Shown one piece after another: positions 1 to 10,257 of a stretch of DNA of 64,000 bases. Position 1 is the first letter of the stretch, and each line of letters opens with the position of its first letter. Origin of the DNA: Amborella trichopoda (lineage: Eukaryota; Streptophyta; Magnoliopsida; Amborellales; Amborellaceae); NCBI RefSeq assembly GCF_000471905.2, contig NW_006498608.1:6914160-6978159 (forward strand), read 5' to 3'. The notes below the pieces were generated by a model, which did no database searches, was not told the origin of the DNA, and saw nothing but the letters and a program-made list of their open reading frames with translations. Both the position numbers and the translations under genes were made by a program.

Positions 1-380
1 AAACTGTTTCTTAGTACAAAAGAAGTCAAAATAACTCTTGATTTTTAAAAGTAAAATAAGATGGTTAGAGAAGCACCATTACCGCACTTAGAGAAATGAC
101 ACACCCTAGTTGTCTCAATTTTCATCAAACGGCTTGGTGGGGTTTGTGATTTTTGTGCGCAAACAAAACAATGATATTTTAAGTAGCTAGTAGCTAGCAG
201 TTGAGGTTAGCAATAATACATATCGAGTTCGACTCTTACCCCTGAATTCTCAAAAAATAAAAGATATTAGACTCGTTGAATGCATCACATTTTGATATTT
301 TCAAACAAGCCATCAGTGTTTCCAAAAATCAAACTGGTCTCTAAATTGGGCAAGGGCTAGTGTAAGTAACCGGTAAATCG
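1..380. other. Intergenic, no gene seen
   Basis: AT-rich sequence without a convincing open frame. Around 196-237 there is a weakly tRNA-like stretch with GAGTTCGACTC resembling a polymerase III B box, so an old SINE fragment is possible. No A box is clear and no tRNA fold was found. Confidence 0.4.
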
Positions 381-660
381 ACTGGTTCAATCGACCTAAC
401 CGAGTATGTCCCTACCCGTCCAAAATGTACTTAAAAAATAAAAAATGCAAAAAAACTAAAAAATATGAAAAATATATTGAAGCTGAAAAGTAGTGAAAAA
501 ATATATTTTTTAAAAAGTGATTTGTGCCCAAGGGTATTTTAAAAAATAAAAAATCGAAAAATATAAAAATAAGTATTCATGGCCAAAACACTTCCAATCC
601 TTGCTAAAATGATAATAATAATAAAAAAACACATTACAAACAAATCTCTCATCTTTTGGG

Positions 661-699
<39 letters not shown>

Positions 700-925
700 T
701 AAACTACCTGACCGGGCCACCAAAACCGGCCAAAACAATTCCAATCCTTGCCAAAATGAAAAATTATTTAAAAAAACACATTACAAACAAATCTCTTATT
801 TTTTGGGATTATATATATATATATATATAACTTTAATTTTTTTAAACTACCCGACATGACCACCAAAACCGATCAAAATCGGATCGACAAGTGCCCAATT
901 CCAATTTGACCGACCAGTTCGGATA
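381..925. repeat. Dispersed element with internal duplication and (TA)n tracts
   Basis: Two similar blocks lie in tandem (about 579-700 and 725-830). Each contains CCAAAACACTTCCAATCC or a variant, then ACACATTACAAACAAATCTC, then a (TA)n microsatellite (663-692 and 811-829). The edges carry GACCGG/CCGGCC-like sequence. The same combination occurs in the opposite orientation at 56520-56760, so this is a dispersed element and not unique sequence. The short open frames across it are microsatellite artefacts. Confidence 0.7.
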
Positions 926-1260
926 TTTTGAATGACATATTTTGCTATCAAGATGAAATAGAGTTTTTGGAACCTCATAAACTCAACAAGAGACATGGAT
1001 CGTTAGCGTCATTTTCTACTTTATTTCATGAAGATAGCACATTCCCTTCCACGTTTGTAATGATTCATTTCTTAGCACAAGTAGTCGATCATATTATCAT
1101 TGATTCATTTCTATAATTGTTGATTGTATATCTATTGGTTCCTTATCATAGGTGGGGGGAGATCTTTTTTAAGAAGCTTGGCTTTTGAACACGTAACCTT
1201 AATTGTGGTTTTCAAATTAGGCTTCATAAATTAGGCAAATTATCATCGACTTTGTTAGAT

Positions 1261-1493
1261 GAGATTGTCTACAAAGATACCATTTATCTTTTTTTACAAG
1301 GAGGTCTCAAGTATTCTCACTCATTAGATGTCAAATTGGATGGTTTAAGATGAATCATGAAGTTCAATAATTTTTTTGGAACTTTGTGCCTATTCAATAG
1401 CACTCTTATGACAACCCATTTTGAAATTTAAGAGACAAGAATGATTGCGACCTCCTTGTACATAAGATAAATGATCTCTTTGTAGATCACCCC
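1261..1493. mobile_element. Miniature inverted-repeat element, 233-bp family, copy 1
   Basis: Ends are GAGATTGTCTACAAAGATACC and the inverse of TCTCTTTGTAGATCACCCC. Flanking 9-mers TTGTTAGAT (1252-1260) and TGGTTAGAT (1494-1502) differ at one base and look like an aged 9-bp target-site duplication, as made by Mutator-type transposases. The interior matches 31913-32144 in the same orientation and 60369-60603 inverted. No coding capacity. Confidence 0.8.
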
Positions 1494-1637
1494 TGGTTAG
1501 ATATGCTAACATATCATATGTTCATGGCGGAGTATAATGTAGATTTACTCTCTTCGTTAAAACCCCATGTGGGAGTAATTTTAAGACTCTAAAATTTGGA
1601 CATCTACCTCCTTGACTAATATCCAACTTTCAAAAAA

Positions 1638-1720
1638 GGAAAAAGTTTATATAAAGTTACAATCTTATACTATTGAAGCAAGGTGCACCTCACAAATCTC
1701 ATAGAAGAGATTGTTTTGAC
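1638..1720. repeat. End fragment of AAGTTTATATAA-type miniature element
   Basis: GGAAAAAGTTTATATAAAG followed by a diverged copy of the first 80 bases of the elements at 7413 and 27888 (including AGAAGAGATTGTTTTGA). The rest is not recognisable. Confidence 0.45.
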
Positions 1721-1875
1721 ACTGACCGGGGATAAAAAGAAAATTACTCACATTGAACAAATGGAGCTAATGCCCTAAAAGGGGTGAAGGGGTTTGGGGA
1801 ATCCAAAGCTAAAAAGAGATGGGGAACAGGGGAGAAGTGGAATCCAAAAGATTTTTCAATCAAGGGCTAAATGGG

Positions 1876-2121
1876 TTTGATAAATAATAGGCACTCTAAG
1901 ATCTTTTTCAAACATGCTCCCATTTTGAGTCAAGAGATAGATAAATAGACATAAGAGATAGATAAATAGACACATCCCATTACATTAATCGACGTAGTGG
2001 CTGAGGTAGGTTTAATAAATAATAGGGACTTTAAGATCTTTTTTAAACCTGCTCCCATATTGAGTCATAAATAGACACATCCCATTGCACTGATTAGGGG
2101 CGTTCGTAGTGGCTGAGGAGA
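1876..2121. repeat. Tandem duplication, about 135-bp unit
   Basis: TTTGATAAATAATAGG begins at 1876 and again, with one change, at 2011. Both copies continue through GATCTTTTT, TGCTCCCAT, ATAGACACATCCCATT and GTAGTGGCTGAGG. The first copy also carries a small internal repeat of AAGAGATAGATAAATAGACA. Confidence 0.75.
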
Positions 2122-3517
2122 TCGAAGACCAAGAAGTGAGTTATAGTTTGATAACCCTTCAATTAATTATCTCGATATGTGCATGAAAAAAAAAAGAAAA
2201 AGAGTTTCATATCCAAAAAATAATTCATCTTGTAATAAGTTATTTGTACCCGTCTTAAATAGTCTTTCAAGTGTTCATTGAACCGTTCGATTTGTACCAT
2301 TTTTAAAATTACATATTTTTATCTAAGAATGAAAATAGATTTTCATGCAGTCATACTAGAACAATATCTCTAAACAAATTTAAGAAGTGAGCTTTACGTG
2401 TACGGTATAAAGAGGCAACTTTATACAACATCACCCTTCAAAACAAGAAAAGAAATAGATGCACTTTTCGTTTGTCCCTTAAAAAATAATGTTGTATATT
2501 TTGAATACATGTTGTCGAAGAGCTCATAATCAATTTATTTTCTATTTTGAACCGACTCCTCTGGCGATTCTAAGTGAATCCCAAATTTTGAAATAGAGAA
2601 AGCCCTCTTGTTAAGCAGGGGTTTTTTTTGACTCGAGGGACATACTTTTCTCATCAAATCACAATTTAAGTATAAAGTACAGAGTTTGTACTTAAGCCAT
2701 TCCAGGAGGGAGGGAGGCAGTCATATAACTTGGTGTAAAAAGGCATTGGATCGTTGTTTAATGAGGATGAGGAAACAATAACGTTACGGGGACTGATTTT
2801 GAAGATGGAGGGGACGATTGTAAAGGATTGGTTGGGGTTCGTGAATACAACTTGCGTGGTATATTCCTTCTCTGAGACAGAAAGTTTCATCGTTTTCCAC
2901 GACAAACTCGCGGTGGATGACGTTTTACGAATCATAGATAAAAAAAAGGTTGTTAGGTCATGAGGTACGAGAGAAGGAAGAGTTTTGGCTCTTTCCCTTT
3001 CCCTTTCCCTTTCCCTTGCTGTAAATCTCTCTCTACAAAGAAAGAGAGAGAGAGAGAGAGGGGGTTTATTTATGGAACAAGTAGCAGAGCGAGCGTGAGG
3101 AGTCCCTCCTCTCTCTCTCTCTCTTTCTCTCTCTCTAAATTGTTAAATTTAGCAGGGATAGAATATGATAGCCCCACCCTACCCTCCAAGATTCCTTCCC
3201 CTAAAAACTTACCAACCCCAATTTTCGAAACAAAAAATCTACCGTAAATTCCTACATATCAACTAAACCTACTTGAAGAAATATAAAATTTTTTTTTTTT
3301 TTTGTATCCATGCAAATTATCTGGCTACGGTGAATATCTCTTCAATATGTACTTTTTCCTGGATTTTATCACCTTTTTTCTCTCTATTTTTTTACAACCT
3401 CAGAAAATCAATTCTTCATTTTTCCTCTATTTTTCTGTAACCTTGGAAAATCAATTTCCATTTTTTTCTCTGTTTTTCTTTTCAGCCTTTGGGAAAAGGA
3501 TACCTGATATTAAATTT
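2122..3517. other. Intergenic 3' of the FAF-like gene
   Basis: No gene is supported. There is a CTTTCC/CCCTTT run near 2991-3016, a (GA)n tract at about 3041-3062 and a (CT)n tract near 3110-3136, and a T-run at 3290-3303. Small open frames at 2754-2963 and 2666-2935 overlap on opposite strands and match no family I know. Confidence 0.5.
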
Positions 3518-4375
3518 TCAAGTTGTTGTGACGCATTGATGGTTCCAAAGAGCCATGTGGTTTCTCTGGTCTTGACACCTCCAGCTAGCTGGAATATTCA
3601 AACTTTTCGGCCACTTTCCGGCTATAAAACTCGCCGGAATATCTTTTTCCGACCATATCTCAGACTCTCTCTCTTCAATCGCATTTTCAACCGGTTTTAC
3701 TGGATCTTCTACTTCTCTCTCTTCTTCTTCTTCTCTCACTTCTTCTTCTTTATCAGAACTTCTGATCATGTGAAGGCGCAGCCTTCCATTTTCACGGCAA
3801 GCCCTAAGAACTTCTTGCCTCAAAATGACGACTTCTCTGAGTATAAATCGGCCCTCCGTTTTCACTGGTTTCAGAAAGTAGCTCACCTGGCCATTTTTGC
3901 TCAATGTAGAGAGAGGAGGGGGGAAATTCACCTTTGATCTCAGCAAAAGCTTCCTTTTATACCTTCTCTGTAACATTGAGCTCTCTTTCTCACTCCTCCT
4001 GCTCTCGATTCTGAGCTCTGCTTCCTTTTCCTCAGAACTCTCGATCCCTAGGCTCTCTGTGCACGAATTCAAGCCATGAACGCCCCATTCAGGGCATTTC
4101 GCTGGAAAAATCTTGCATTCCGGTCTATCCGACTGTTTCCTGGCAAGTTTTGGCGGAATACTCTTGTTTTTTGCAGGAAAAATCTCAGATTTTCTTAGTG
4201 CGGAAGCTACTAGAATGTTTGCTGGCTTTTGAAGCTCCTTGTTGATCAGGATGAGGAGACCAGCGGAATTATGGAGATTCTGGCCTTTAATGTGTGTTTT
4301 CGGGCAATCGTCCTGATTTTTCAGCCGGTCTGAGTCGTCGGAAAAGCAGAGGAAGCTCCTGCAAAGGCTCTGCAT
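3518..4375 (-). CDS. FANTASTIC FOUR (FAF)-like protein
   Basis: Single-exon gene of 285 residues from the chosen Met (4375-4373). A longer frame starts at 4420, but those 15 extra residues look like leader sequence. At about residues 151-203 is a FAF-type domain: FPPPLSTLSKNGQ, then a basic stretch ending in EGRFILREV, then ACRENGRLRLHM, matching the family pattern FPPPL...GR(L/F)xLxEV...REDGRLxL. Upstream, NSCTESLGIESSEE (residues 103-116) resembles the CTExLGxESSD motif of FAF relatives. Right after the domain comes an acidic run (DKEEEVREEEEEREVED, about 208-224), also typical. In Arabidopsis FAF proteins influence shoot meristem size, linked to the WUSCHEL/CLAVATA pathway; whether this member does so is inference. 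A (GA)n tract at 4442-4466 falls in the presumed leader, and a weak TATA-like GCATAAAAA lies near 4549-4557. The plus-strand open frame over this region is a shadow. Confidence 0.85.
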   Translation of the reverse strand: MQSLCRSFLCFSDDSDRLKNQDDCPKTHIKGQNLHNSAGLLILINKELQKPANILVASALRKSEIFPAKNKSIPPKLARKQSDRPECKIFPAKCPEWGVHGLNSCTESLGIESSEEKEAELRIESRRSEKESSMLQRRYKRKLLLRSKVNFPPPLSTLSKNGQVSYFLKPVKTEGRFILREVVILRQEVLRACRENGRLRLHMIRSSDKEEEVREEEEEREVEDPVKPVENAIEERESEIWSEKDIPASFIAGKWPKSLNIPASWRCQDQRNHMALWNHQCVTTT

Positions 4376-4560
4376 GGCGCATCTAGAGAGAGAAAATGAA
4401 CATACAAGATAGAGAGACAACGACTAAATTGGGAGGAGGTTTGAGAGAGAGAGAGAGAGAGAGAGAAAGAGGGGAGTTTTAGAGAGAGAATATGTAGAAA
4501 ATAGAAACTGAGAGAAAGAGCAATGAGGGGTTAGAGAGAGGGACCCGGTTTTTATGCAGC
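4376..4560 (-). promoter_or_regulatory. Leader and promoter of the FAF-like gene with (GA)n
   Basis: On the gene's strand this is CT-rich, with an uninterrupted (CT)n block (4442-4466 on the plus strand). A TATA-like GCATAAAAA at about 4549-4557 would give a leader of roughly 150 bases. Such CT/GA tracts are known binding sites for BASIC PENTACYSTEINE factors; use here is inference. Confidence 0.4.
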
Positions 4561-4599
4561 CAAATCCGCATAGGTGGAACTGCCGGCTTATTAATAAAT

Positions 4600-5340
4600 T
4601 TATTTTTGAGATTGATTTTTGAATTTAAGTTTGAAGGATATATATGGAGTGTGAAAAATAAGTAAATTTTAAAATTAAAAATATTAATTTTAGTAAAAAA
4701 ATGTTTGGATCGATAATTTTTATTGTTTTTAGATAAAATACTTACTTACATCTGTCTTAAAACTAAATAATATATATATATATATTTTAAACAATATATA
4801 TAGTCCAGCCCGCATGAAACAATTATCCTGTAGAGAGAACGGATATAAGGGTTTTGGGGGCGCGGAAATACACATAGGTTGGCAAATGATATTACTATTT
4901 AATTTTAAAATAAATTTGACAATCGATATGTGCGCACGTAAGGTACGCTGGAATATTGGGTGGAAATAATAATAATATGGGTGTATATAACATCAAAATT
5001 GCAAAAAAAAATATGAAAATTTATCTATTATTTATATTTATCCGAAAAATATAGTATTGTTTAATTGTTATTCTTATTATCCTCATACAAGAGATAAGCG
5101 GTAACGTCTCAAGGGGATTGGAGCCCTGAACCAACACCGCATGATGAGCTGGACCTCCTATGATTGGTGGGGCCTACCCATTTGCCACATAGGCCTCCAC
5201 CACTGTCTTCCCCTCTGTCTATGCCGACCTCTTCACTCTCTCTCTCTCTCCATCTCCATCTCTCTACTCCTCTCTATTTTCTTTTTTCTATTTTTTCGAT
5301 AGCCCTTTCACTCGTGTTTTTTTTGACTCTTGCCCTCGAT
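4600..5340. other. Intergenic, AT-rich
   Basis: No gene seen. Short (TA)n at about 4771-4784 and a CT-rich stretch near 5236-5275. No element boundaries recognised. Confidence 0.4.
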
Positions 5341-5977
5341 TAGGGTTGAGAATTTACCCATTAATAGATCATAAAATGAGAGAGAGTAGATTTGGATGAA
5401 TAATACCAACCAAATAAAACGCTTGTTAAGATGTGAGAATTAGTTAAAGTGGAATAACTGAAAAGAGCAAAAATAGGTTCAAAATAATATAGTTGGAAGT
5501 AGTCCGAAAAGATATAAAGACTTATGACTGCACTAAAGAGGTTTTTAACAGAGCATATTGGAGAACCAAAATTCATGTAGCCGACTCTAATTAATTGAAA
5601 AAAAAAAGCTAAAATGATGATGATTTAGATTCAAGATTTTGATCCAATGGGTCGGATCCAGATCTAAAATTTAGATCCAAATATTAATTTAGATCAGATT
5701 TAGGTATAGGTGGATCTCATCTGGATCCGACCCAGTTATTCAAATATTATATACTATGTTATATATGGAGAATGATCATGTGTATTTTAAAATAATATAT
5801 ATTGATTTAAAAATCAGTTTGGATACAAATGTAATCGGATTGGATCTAAATTATTATTTGAATCTAAATTTTGGATCCATATCAGAATTATAGATCCAAA
5901 TCTCGGATCTATATCTAAATTCGAATAGAATATAAAATTGAAGTTTCAGATATGGATCAAGTAAATTCTCAACCTTA
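5341..5977. mobile_element. Inverted-repeat element with TAGGGTTGAGAATTTAC ends
   Basis: TAGGGTTGAGAATTTAC at the left and GTAAATTCTCAACCTTA at the right form 17-bp terminal inverted repeats with one mismatch, spanning about 640 bp. The interior right half is packed with GGATC/GATCC words (GGATCCAGATC, TTTGGATCCATATC). A second copy of the left end plus the GGATCC-rich arm lies at 63367-63520. A SINE-like tail (TTCATGTAGCCGAC) at about 5571 is nested inside. TAGGG ends suggest hAT, but no 8-bp target duplication is visible. Confidence 0.55.
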
Positions 5978-5989
5978 ACCCCAAAAGAC

Positions 5990-7410
5990 ATAATAGCCAA
6001 GACCCTACTAAAAAACATTTAGGTCAAGTTAGAACGAAGGCTAGCCCAATACCTTGCTAGCCTTAAAAGCACCCACACAAGTACTAAAGAAGACATCGAG
6101 AGAACCGTAAACCACACGAATCAAGGCGTTTGATAGTTAGTTATTCAAAATAACAGCCCAATCGCTTTTCCCAACATCTAATAAAGGCACCTTTAGTCAT
6201 CCCTTATCCTTTCGTCTTTCACAGTTGAAGCTTCTATGCAGCCATGACTATAAATAGAAGGTTCCATGGCGTTATGTCATAAAATGGAAGCTCCCATGTG
6301 GGATCAAGCAACATCTTACTCTAAAAAGAATCTATAAATAGCTTTGGAAATTTACCCCCTAGGCTTAAAAATAAAAGGCCTCATAAATAACGCATATATG
6401 ATTCATGAGAATACTTTTCGTGATCGTTTCCTTTTAATTGAACGGACATGCATCCTATACAAATAGTGAGAAAGATTGCGGATCAAAATTACCCCCCACG
6501 AAAAAAAAAAAAAGGGATAAAAAACTTCTCTAGTCTACTCTCTCTCAACCACCACGATTGTGAATTCAAAATGTCTTTTGAATCTAAAAAATGCTCGATC
6601 TTTTTTTATTTTTTGGGTTGTTTGTTTCAATTTTTCAAAGATTGTTAGACTAGGATTTTGGAGCTCCTTACTCACGGGTCTCGAGTGGACAGAGATTTTC
6701 GATGATTTAAGATATGTTATGGGTCCTAAAATACCTAAAACCTACGAAAAGCCTGGCATAAACATGAGTTAGCAAACTCACCAAAAAAAAATTTATAAAG
6801 AAAAAAGATTTTGGGTTGTCACTGATTTTCTTTTTAAGACTTTGAGTTCAATTAGTGGGACACTTCTTGTCGTCTGATTTCACATCATCCAATATCTTGT
6901 GACCTTGTACTGAGGAGACTATTATATACTTGTTTAGGTTGCCTTATTTTGACATAGTGAAGGGAAAAAAAAGAAGAAGAAGAAAGACAATGTGTGATAT
7001 TTTGAAAGGTAAAACTACAAAGTGTGGTATTTTGTGCTCATAGAAAATACATATTGATATCTAGGTTGGGTTGCATGATATATTAATTATTTTGGAGGCG
7101 GTCTTGTTTTCTTTGGGATAAAAACAGTGTGTTATTAAAAAGAAGGCATTATAATTTGCACTAGCAAGGGGCATATAAAAAAACAATTCAACTATTGTGA
7201 TTGCAGATTCAAAATAGCAAAATGGCGTTTGTTCTATGCTTAAGATTTGAGGATTATAAATTCGGTTTTCAATAAAGTTAACAATTTTCAAATTTTAATT
7301 GCCATTTTTTTTTAAAAAAAGGTTAACATTCTTCAAAATAGGAGATAGTCTATCTCTACTCACATTCAGAAGGTTTACTATTTGGTTGGATGACGATGAA
7401 GCATTTATTG
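5990..7410. other. Intergenic, no gene supported
   Basis: AT-rich sequence with several A-runs. Small overlapping open frames at 6448-6648, 6560-6772 and 7061-7291 have no recognisable domains and low-complexity composition. Confidence 0.4.
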
Positions 7411-7412
7411 AA

Positions 7413-7768
7413 GGAAAAAGTTTAGATAAGGATGCAACCTTATAATGTAGAACTATGGATGCACTTCAAAAATCCATCGGAAAAGGTAGTTTTAATGTTG
7501 AAAAGCCCTTTGATTGATCATCTCGACATCGAGATGTACGACCATGAAAATAAAAATATTTTAAGTCTCAGAAATAGTGCATTTTACAACATATTATCTA
7601 CACCGTCTATTTTCAAGATTTTCATATGTTTATAGATCTACTTGATTTTAACCATTTTTTAAATTTAAAATTTTATAATTAGATATAAAAATAGATTTTG
7701 AGATAATCCTAAAAATTTTTTACATCAAAATTATATACCATGATAAAATTTGAAGGTGTACCTTACCT
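7413..7768. mobile_element. Miniature element, GGAAAAAGTTTATATAAGG family, decayed
   Basis: Starts GGAAAAAGTTTAGATAAGG with GATGCAACCTTA and runs colinear with the better-preserved copy at 27888-28272, sharing GGATGCAC, CATCGGAAAAGG, CACCGTCTATTTTCAAG and ATAGATCTACTTGATT. The right terminus is lost after TTTGAAGGTGTACCTTA. No coding capacity; the 67-residue open frame inside is chance. Confidence 0.65.
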
Positions 7769-8600
7769 CTACAGCTACGGATGCATCCGAAGGCCAACTG
7801 TAGACTTGTGATGGTTGGAAGCGAATCATTGAGAGATTAGAAATAAGGTTTGAAAAGTTGGTAACTTATGCGGAAGATGAGATGCATGAAAGAGACATTG
7901 TCCAACCTAAATATTCATGTCGAACAAAATGATAGTATACTTCAATATGCTTGATACACTCATGGAACTCCGAGTTTTTAGCAATATAAATTGCATTGTT
8001 GTTATCACAATATAAGGGAGTACGAGCAAAAAGTTCCACACCCAAGTTAGCTAGTAAACAACGAAGCTAGACAATCTTTGGGTGAGCCGTAGCTCGATTC
8101 TTAGCTTCAGTTGTAGAGTGAGCAATATATTTTTGTTTCTATCTCTTCCATGAAAGATGGGAGTCACCAAGGAAAAATAAATTGTAGTGGACTTCTGATA
8201 AAAAATGTCTCATGTAAAATAAGAGTCCGCATAAGCACATAGATTAAGAGTGGAAGACAAAGAGAACAACAGAGCATGATCGTGTGTGTCTTGAGTGTAA
8301 TGAATAATACATAAGTGAATAGAACGACGGGCGCTCAAGAATTAACCAAGAAGATTAACGGGATGAGCATTATCTAGTTGAGAGATGGTTAAATAAATCA
8401 AGTTTCCACTAAGCACCTTTAAAATGTAGGATTAGGAAGGAGTTCACCATATGCAAAGTGAAGTTTGACATTCAACTTATTAGGGATGTCAACATGCTTT
8501 GTAATATCAGTCAGATGATATTGAGAAACAATATATGTGGTGTACTGAAGTTGAGAAAACATATACTTATGGGAAGAATAAGATGGCTGATTTAAAAACC

Positions 8601-8790
8601 TAATAGGGCTGAAATGAATTAAGACGATGTAGAAATTTTTTGTAAAAAAAAATCACATTTTAAATATTAATCTAAATCACAAACCCCTAAAATTTTGGAT
8701 TAAAAATCCATTTTTAAGTTAGGTTTAAGTGGGGGCCCGCATGTGCACAGTATGAGTCAGCTGACTCATAGAAACCCTATCCTTTAGAAA
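8601..8790. repeat. Dispersed repeat, copy 1 (partner at 46076)
   Basis: Shares with 46076-46267 the order GGGCT(G/A)AAATGAATT, TTTTGGATTAAAAATC, GCCCGCAT(G/A)TG, CAGTATGAGTC(A/G)GCTGAC and GAAACCC. About 190 bp, same orientation in both places. It directly precedes the copia 5' LTR here and not at the other copy, so it is independent of that element. Confidence 0.7.
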
Positions 8791-8873
8791 CCTCAAAACT
8801 ATCACTACCATATATGGATCCTAGAAAAGAAAATATTGTAACAAGGTTGCAACCCTATCAAAATAAGTAAAGC

Positions 8874-9106
8874 TAAAAAAAACAAAATTTAAAAATTTTA
8901 GTTTTGGAAATGCAACAATAGAAATATTAATCTTATCTTTTGAGATAATGTAATCAGACAGGAAATTGTATATTGCATATAACAAGATGAAAAAATATCA
9001 AACATTTATTGTATCAATATTATATATACAGTGAAAGAACCACTATAATGTTAGTATGAGGTACAATTATTTTTCAAAAGCTCATTTTTCTCTCTAAAAT
9101 TCTTTA
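8874..9106 (+). repeat. 5' LTR of copia element
   Basis: Aligns along its length with 13670-13901 (shared GGCAACAATCGAAATATTA-like, TTGAGATAATGTAA and ATTGCATATAACAAGAT words) but with many substitutions and small indels, so the insertion is old. Terminal TG...CA is not preserved; the left edge is set by alignment and the right edge by the primer-binding site. Confidence 0.85.
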
Positions 9107-9118
9107 TGATATCAGAGC
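9107..9118 (+). other. Primer-binding site of copia element
   Basis: TGATATCAGAGC, immediately after the 5' LTR, one mismatch to the usual plant copia site complementary to initiator-Met tRNA. Confidence 0.8.
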
Positions 9119-10048
9119 TCGGTACTTCAACTGACAACCTTCACTCACGATATTTTTCTTTCCACGGTGCTTCAACCAGCGACCTTCACTCACGTTTTTT
9201 TTGTTGTTGTTAAGTCTTCCCCTTCAGACCAACAATCCTTTACCTTCTTCACACGCTCTCCTTCTTCCAAACCCTTTAATTCAATTCAAGCCATACTCTT
9301 TAATTCAATTCAAGCCATTACCTACTTACATCTTCCATCTATCTCACGTCCAACCTTTTTTTTTACACCCTTTTTAACTCATAATATTCTCTCACTTCTT
9401 CCCAAAGTTAAAAGATTTCATCTCTTGATGGTAAGAGTGAAATCAAAAACCCAGACTACAAATCATGGCTAACGTCCGATCGGCTTCTTAAAACTTAGAT
9501 CACACAAAGACATTATTAGAAAAAAGTTTTAGTCTTGTTGTTGGCCTCAAGACTTTTGTAGAAGTTTGGAAATACCTAAAGAATATCTACGTGCATACTT
9601 CTCAAGCTAGGGAGTTTCACTTTACCCAGTAACTCCAACTCTACAAGAAATGGAAGTCAACCCTACTAAAATACATACGTAAATTCAATAGTATTTGTGA
9701 TGATTTGGCAGCTATTAAAAAACCTGTACCAGATGAAAATAATGTTTTTTTATCTTCATAATGGACTTGGTCCAAAATATGAGAACTTTGCTACCATTAT
9801 GCTTAAACATCTGATTCCTTTATATTCTAAAATTATACCACTTATTCAAAGTCTTGAGATTAGAAATTACTCTCATGTCTCTGTAAAACACTCATATCCC
9901 AATCAGAATATGGCCCTTGTTGGACAACAGAGAAATTTGGGACCTAACCAAGTAAGAAGCAGACACAACTTTGGTGGTCAACAGTTTTTCAATTATCGGG
10001 AGCGTGGATTTGCTCAAACATGCCAGAACAATAATGGGGGACGTGGAG

Positions 10049-10257
10049 TGTTAGCGTATATATATCTCTTCATTGTATAGATATATATCTTTTGATAATA
10101 TTAGGTGTCTAGGATTATGATAAGATTAGTTAGTAATTATCAATAACTGTTGATGTCTATCCATAACTGTTACTAGCCGTATATTTATATGGGGTCTTGT
10201 AGATTTTTTATTAATTAATAAAGAGAGGGTTTTCTGTAGTATTATGAGTATCCAACA
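10049..10257 (+). mobile_element. Nested solo LTR inside copia gag
   Basis: A 209-bp block starting TGTTAGCGTATATATATC and ending GAGTATCCAACA interrupts the gag frame between NNNGGRG and the zinc-knuckle region. It has the TG...CA ends of an LTR, a TATA-like TATATTTATATGG and an AATAAAGAG poly(A)-type signal. Flanking 5-mers TGGAG and TGGTA share only TGG plus one position, so the target duplication is degraded. It is unlike the host element's own LTR, so it came from another family. Confidence 0.75.

Noticed and set aside
3302-3937. 211-residue plus-strand open frame
   Set aside because: Opposite strand of the FAF-like gene; rich in Phe/Ser from the CT-rich DNA, with no domain.
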